A DNA stretch of 64,000 nt from Emiliania huxleyi CCMP1516 (Eukaryota; Haptophyta; Isochrysidales; Noelaerhabdaceae): the NCBI RefSeq assembly GCF_000372725.1, contig NW_005202237.1, positions 126,501 to 190,500 on the forward strand, given 5' to 3'. Both the position numbers and the translations under genes were made by a program. A model generated the notes under the pieces. It was not told where the DNA came from and made no database searches. It saw nothing but the letters and a program-made list of their open reading frames with translations. Of this stretch, positions 60,265 to 64,000 are shown in pieces (position 1 is the stretch's first letter; the number at the start of each line of letters is the position of its first letter).

Positions 60265-60571
60265 TCACCTCATTCTTCTGCTGGGGCGGCGGTGGAGACG
60301 GAATGAGAGCCGTACACACACACAGGCGAGAGAGGCGTGGGCGCACATGCTCTAGGCGCACAAATGCACTATGCAGCGCCGCGGAAACATTATCCCGGGG
60401 CGGGGCCGATGTGGCGAAAGAGTGCTTATTAGGGAAAGGCGACATGCACGTGACATTTTGACCGCGGTGTCACGCAATGTGACAAAAAAGTTGAGTTCTC
60501 TCTCTGCGCTTGCAGCGTGTGGTTTCGGCTTTCGCGCGTAAGCGGGCGCGGCGCGCATCGCGCGGCCGTGC
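60265..60571. other. Convergent spacer
   Basis: Between the 3' ends of the MESD-like and amine oxidase genes. Nothing recognised beyond an ACACACACAC word. Confidence 0.35.
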
Positions 60572-62427
60572 TCACAGCCGGCTCCGCGACTGCGGCTGTA
60601 GGGAAGACCAGCACCGCGCCGCCGCCTGCTCTCCCGTCTCCATCGCGCCGTGGATGCACGGGTTGACGCCGGCGTGGCACGCCTCGCCCGCGAGGAAGAC
60701 GCAGCCGTGCGCCGCCTCCCCCAGCGCGGGCCGCGCGCCATGCGCGCCGCGCGTCGGGTGCGAGTAGGCGCCGTGGACGTGGGGGTGGGCGGCCCAGTCC
60801 TTGACGAGGAAGCCGTCGCAGCTGCTGCTCGCGGGGTGGGGGTCGTCGCTGCTGCCAAACATCCCGTCGAGCTGGGCGAGCATCCGGCGAGCGATGTCTG
60901 CGTGCGGCAGCCTCCCCACCCGCTCCGCCCGCGCGCCCGCCACAAAGCCGACGATGGTGTAGGGCGGCGCCGCGTCGGGCCGCATCAGCTCGGCGGCGGG
61001 AGAGAGCCACACCTCCGGCAGGAACGAGTCGGAGCAGACGGCGTCGTAAAAGTCGGCCGGCCAGAAGCGGCGCCGCAGCCTCACGATCACCTTGAGCGCG
61101 GACCCCATCTTGAGCTTGCGAATCGCTCCTGCCTGCGGCGGCGGCAGCGGCGGCCGAAACTCCGGCTCCCCCCGCTGCAGTACGGACAGCGGCACGGTGA
61201 CGACGCAGGCGCGCGCGCGCACCACTCGGCCGTCGGCGGCGCTGAGCTCGACGGCGGCGCCTACTCCCCGCCAGCGAGCGCTCCGCCGAGCGAGGCGGGG
61301 GAAGGGGCGGGAGGGGGCGGTGCAGGGGCGGCACCGTCCGCGCCCCAGCCGGTCGGAGACGCGTCGATGCGCTGCACGCGCCACGCTGTCCGCACGTCCA
61401 GGCCGCGACCGAGCGACTCCATCGCGTCCTAGAGGCGCCCGCTCGGTGACACGTCCATGCTTTGTAGGGAGGCGGCCCTCGGCGCCGCAGCGGTCGCGAG
61501 CGGCTCACCACCTCGCCGCCTCGCAGCACGAGGTACTTCTCTTCTCTTCTCTTCTCTTCTCTTCTCTTCTCTCCGCCTGCAGGCACGCGCCCCGCAGCAC
61601 CAGGTACTTCTCGCCGTACGTCCAGTGGCGCTGCTCGTGCATCACCTCGTGCAGCCCGACCTGCGGGGCGGGCGAGTGTGGCGGCGGTCGTGAGAGTCAG
61701 AAGAGGCTCTCCTCTTGCCTCCAATCGAGGTGGTGGGACTAGAGGGCGTAGCGGCGGCGCACATCCGACATGTCCGCGCCGTAGTCGTTGGCAAAGATGG
61801 CATCGGCCAGGTCGAGCACGCGCGAGGAGAGGCCGCAGCTGGCAAAGTACTGCAGCAGCGTCGGCTCCTCCTCCGCCTCCGCTCCGCAGGGCGGAGGAGC
61901 CATCTCACCTGCCAAAGCGGGCACGGCCGGCGGTGGGTGCGTGAGGGACGAGCCGAGAAAGTGGCTGGCGAGATCTCGCCGAGCTTCTCGAAGCTCTCGT
62001 GCATCAGTGCGACGTCCGGCTGCTCGTCCGCCTCCTCCGCTAGCATCAGGACGCCCTCCTTTCCGAAAAAGTAGTAGTTCGGCCACTCGAGCTCGACCAG
62101 CGACGCCTCTGGCTTGCCCTCGATGCCGTCGGCGACCAGCCGCAGGAGCGCGTTGTGATGCTCGCCGTGGAGAAATTCGGGCCCGAGCTCGAGGGGCCAC
62201 GGTGCGAGTGATTTGTCGGCCAGCACTCGGCCACCCACCTTGGGCGGCAGGCAAGCGGTCACGGAGGTGGCAACTCCCGCCGGATGTTAGCGCGCGCAGT
62301 GACGCACCTTGGACCCAGCCTCGAGCACCACGACACGGAGCCCGTGAGCGGACAGGCTGCGAGCTGCGGTGAGGCCAGCGGCGCCTGCACCAACCACCGC
62401 TACGTCGACAATCTCTACCACCACCAT
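60572..62427 (-). CDS. Flavin amine oxidase (polyamine oxidase-like)
   Basis: Exon 1 (62427-62308) encodes VAVVGAGAAGLTAARSL, the Rossmann FAD motif, and VVLEAGSK; exon 2 (62238-61980) starts VGGRVLAD and has LELGPEFLHGE, the equivalents of GGR and GxExxHG in amine oxidases. Exons 61908-61763 and 61660-61591 follow, then 61519 onward to RGGEVVSR, an exon with MESLGRGLDVRTAWRVQRID, and a last exon ending VFLAGEACHAGVNPCIHGAMETGEQAA, the FAD-pyrophosphate-end motif. The stop is at 60572. Introns 61909-61979 and 61520-61590 start GC. The second of these consists of a duplicate of exon plus (TTCTC)n. Enzymes of this kind oxidise polyamines or other amines and give H2O2. No transit peptide is visible. 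Exon borders between 61519 and 61230 are approximate. Confidence 0.85.
61520..61614. repeat. Exon duplicate around (TTCTC)n (GC-AG intron)
   Basis: CGCAGCACGAGGTACTTCTC (61522-61541) and CGCAGCACCAGGTACTTCTC (61593-61612) are direct repeats. Between them are seven to eight TTCTC units and CCGCCTGCAGG. On the coding strand CGGG|GC... in the upstream copy and CGAG|GC in the downstream copy act as donor and acceptor; splicing 61520-61590 leaves YLVLRGGEVV. Confidence 0.8.
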
Positions 62428-62834
62428 GGCCGGATTCCGGTCCCGTGGGAGGGAGGGGCTTTTTATCTGTGTCTAGCGTCCACCCATACCGCGCTGGTGT
62501 CCAGTCCGAGCCTGACTGTTCTTCACCTAAAATCTGTGTCGCGTTCCTCAACGCTTGCGATTCAGCTGTCGCGTCACTGGATGATCTTGCTCAGCTCGAT
62601 CTCGACCTGACTCCTGACACCTGAACGCAGTCGCAGAGGCCTCTGCGGCGCGACGGCTGAATGTCGCGGCTCCAACGTCCAAGTGCCCCACTGGGGCCGC
62701 CCCCAGCCCCCACTCGCCACTGCCGGCGGGATTTTTCTTCCTTCATAACACATAAGCACTGTGACGACCACTGAAAGTAGAAAGAGTGCCACAGACTGTC
62801 AATGAGAGGAGAACGTACAATCAGACACGAGCCT
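62428..62834. other. Promoter of amine oxidase / 3' flank of OGT, with repeat fragment
   Basis: 62463-62527 is a 63-bp copy of the right end of the 24685-27084 foldback (CGTCCACCCATACCGCG, GTGTCCAGTCCGAGCCTG). It begins 36 bp upstream of the amine oxidase ATG. The rest shows nothing recognisable. Confidence 0.6.
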
Positions 62835-64000
62835 TCACGTCCTTGCCCGCGCGGCGATGATGTGCATCTTCGGGCCGGAGGCCGGCGACGCCTCGTGTGC
62901 CCTCCACATGCCGTGCACGAGCCGCTCCTGCGCGCGCGCGAGTCCCTCGAGGTCAAAGAAGGGCGCGTCGCTCCGCGCGTCGAGCAGCCGCCGCCGGAGC
63001 AGCTGCAGCCGCTCAGGGGTCGAAGCGAGGCTGCAGATCAGGTCCTCGTACGCCTTCCAGCTCGGAGCCACGGTGTAGCCGAGGCCGAGCGCGGCGAGGA
63101 AGGAGCCCGACGCTCGGCTGGCGAGGCCGCGCCCCTGCAGCGCCACGGCGGGCACGCCCGCCCACAGCGAGTCGGCGCCGGTGGTGTGCGCGTTGTACCA
63201 GCGGTTGTCCACCATCAGGTCGGCCAGCGAGCGCGCGGGGATAAAGTCGGCCTCGGGCAGCTTTGGGACGAAGCCAAGCCGGCCGGTCACGCCGTGTGCC
63301 GCCGCCTGCGCGCGCAGGCTCTGCTCCGCATGCTCCGCCCAGCCGCGCCGCACCGAGACGCGCGAGAGCCACAGCGACGCCTCGGGGAGAAGAAATGGGA
63401 ATCAGCACCGAGGAACTAACAACGGAGAGAGAGCCACGGCGACGCCTCGGGGAGGCGGCGCAGCGCGTTTGCCCACGCGCCGAACGAGTCGGGGTCGAGC
63501 TTGTACAGCTGGTTGAAGTTGCAGAGGGCGACGCCGCGCAGCCGGCGCGGAGAGAGGCCGAGCCTCAGGTCCTCTCGCCGCAGGGGCGGGCCCCCGTCGC
63601 TCGAGTCCACACGCCGCAGCGCGGGCGACCACGTGGCGCGCTCCTCCTCGCCGGCCGGCCACTCGCCGGCCGGCCACGGGTGGGCGAGGCGGGAGGCGTG
63701 GGGCGCGTGCGCATAGCGGCGCGCGTGCGCCGCCACAAAGTGGGAGAAGGGGAAGTAGGCCATCCGCTCGGTAAACTCGGCCGCCGCGAGCGGCGGCGGC
63801 GCCGCCGCGGCGTCGAGCAGCGCGTAGTGCATCTGCGGCAGCGCCGTCGTGCCGGCGTACCCGTAGTACGAGGCCTGCACCGGCGCGGGGCGGTAGTGCG
63901 TGAGGGCGTGCCGCGCCCCCGCGGTGTGGCCGACGAGGTTGACGAGGACGTGCAGCCGCAAGCCGTCGATCGCGCGCGCCGCCTCCGCGTCGGTGAGGCG
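62835..64000 (-). CDS. OGT: UDP-GlcNAc:protein O-GlcNAc transferase, C-terminal half (GT41)
   Basis: The gene continues past the right edge. The 5' piece (64000-63446) shows VNLVGHTAGARHALTHYRPA, QASYYGYAGTTALPQMHY and CNFNQLYKLDPDSF; after the intron 63381-63445, the last exon (63380-62835) gives LGFVPKLPEADF, DNRWYNAHTTGADSLWAGVP and a C-terminal helix. These are blocks of the GT41 catalytic domain, including the HTTGxDxLWAGVP nucleotide-binding segment. The enzyme puts GlcNAc on Ser/Thr of nuclear and cytosolic proteins; SPINDLY relatives transfer fucose, so the sugar is not settled. TPR repeats would lie in the part off-window. The intron starts GC and consists of a 26-bp exon duplicate plus 39 bp. 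A His/Ala loop (63610-63750) is longer than usual. Confidence 0.9.
63364..63454. repeat. 26-bp exon duplicate making a GC-AG intron
   Basis: 63364-63389 and 63429-63454 match at 25 of 26 positions. Each contains, on the coding strand, CCCGAG|GCGTCGC. The first supplies the GC donor and the second the AG acceptor, so removing the 65-nt period (63381-63445) restores PEASLWLSRV. Confidence 0.9.

Overview
The window is nuclear DNA of a GC-rich eukaryote with short introns. Evidence: an SmD2 spliceosomal protein, CCT7 chaperonin, gamma-COP, a Sec7 ARF-GEF, Nop53, a mitochondrial uL22 and spliced genes throughout; no bacterial operons or Shine-Dalgarno sites. High GC, a plastid-type leader (signal peptide followed by a basic transit-like stretch) on one gene, TTAGGG-type telomeric repeats inside introns and very many GC-AG introns suggest a microalga with a secondary plastid, most likely a haptophyte. 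The organism is inferred, not shown.

Layout. 1-1.6 kb: 3' part of a raffinose synthase-type GH36 gene (+). 2.1-3.2 kb: low-GC repeat element. 3.4-4.4 kb: membrane-anchored protein with two nearly identical Cu/Zn-SOD-like domains (+). 5.0-6.5 kb: ABHD/YheT hydrolase (-). 7.1-7.8 kb: mitochondrial uL22 (+). 9.6-11.0 kb: membrane dual-specificity phosphatase (-), running into an assembly gap. 11.8-13.3 kb: hinderin-like coiled-coil protein (+). 13.6-16 kb: repeats, including a fresh 606-bp duplication. 16.4-21.5 kb: an unknown protein and a plastid-type coiled-coil protein (both -). 21.8-23.2 kb: Sec7-PH ARF-GEF (+), followed by a stray copy of the gamma-COP 5' end. 24-27 kb: large foldback element with satellite and a gap. 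28.1 kb: SmD2 (+). 29.1-32.0 kb: gamma-COP (-). 32.7-34.2 kb: phospholipase-like protein (-). 34.5-38.6 kb: NEK-type kinase (-). 38.8-40.4 kb: FHA-LRR protein (-). 40.8-41.3 kb: small acidic protein (+). 42.3-44.8 kb: CCT7 (-). 44.9-46.7 kb: foldback and TIR-bounded element. 46.7 kb: four-TM protein (+). 47.8-49.7 kb: 3-ketoacyl-CoA synthase (-). 50.2-51.5 kb: two-TM glycoprotein (-). 52.3-54.1 kb: NOP53 (+). 54.3-55.4 kb: lower-GC island with two orphan frames. 55.9-58.5 kb: two membrane proteins (-) around a gap and a degenerate telomeric tract. 59.3-60.3 kb: MESD-like ER chaperone (+). 60.6-62.4 kb: amine oxidase (-). 62.8-64.0 kb: O-GlcNAc transferase, C-terminal half (-).

Genes mix house-keeping roles on both strands and share no pathway, except that the ARF-GEF and gamma-COP both belong to COPI budding.

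The most striking signal is how introns are built. By homology-anchored models, 13 of 29 well-placed introns begin with GC rather than GT. At several loci (20341-20407, 61520-61590, 63381-63445, 9667-9748, with related cases at 53544-53618 and 19426-19560) the intron consists of a direct duplicate of 22-38 bp of exon plus a low-complexity filler, so that splicing restores the undisturbed protein. These look like young introns made by short duplicative insertions, with the host AG-GC sequence giving the donor. Several older introns carry CCGAGA-type repeats, in every recognised case on the coding strand.
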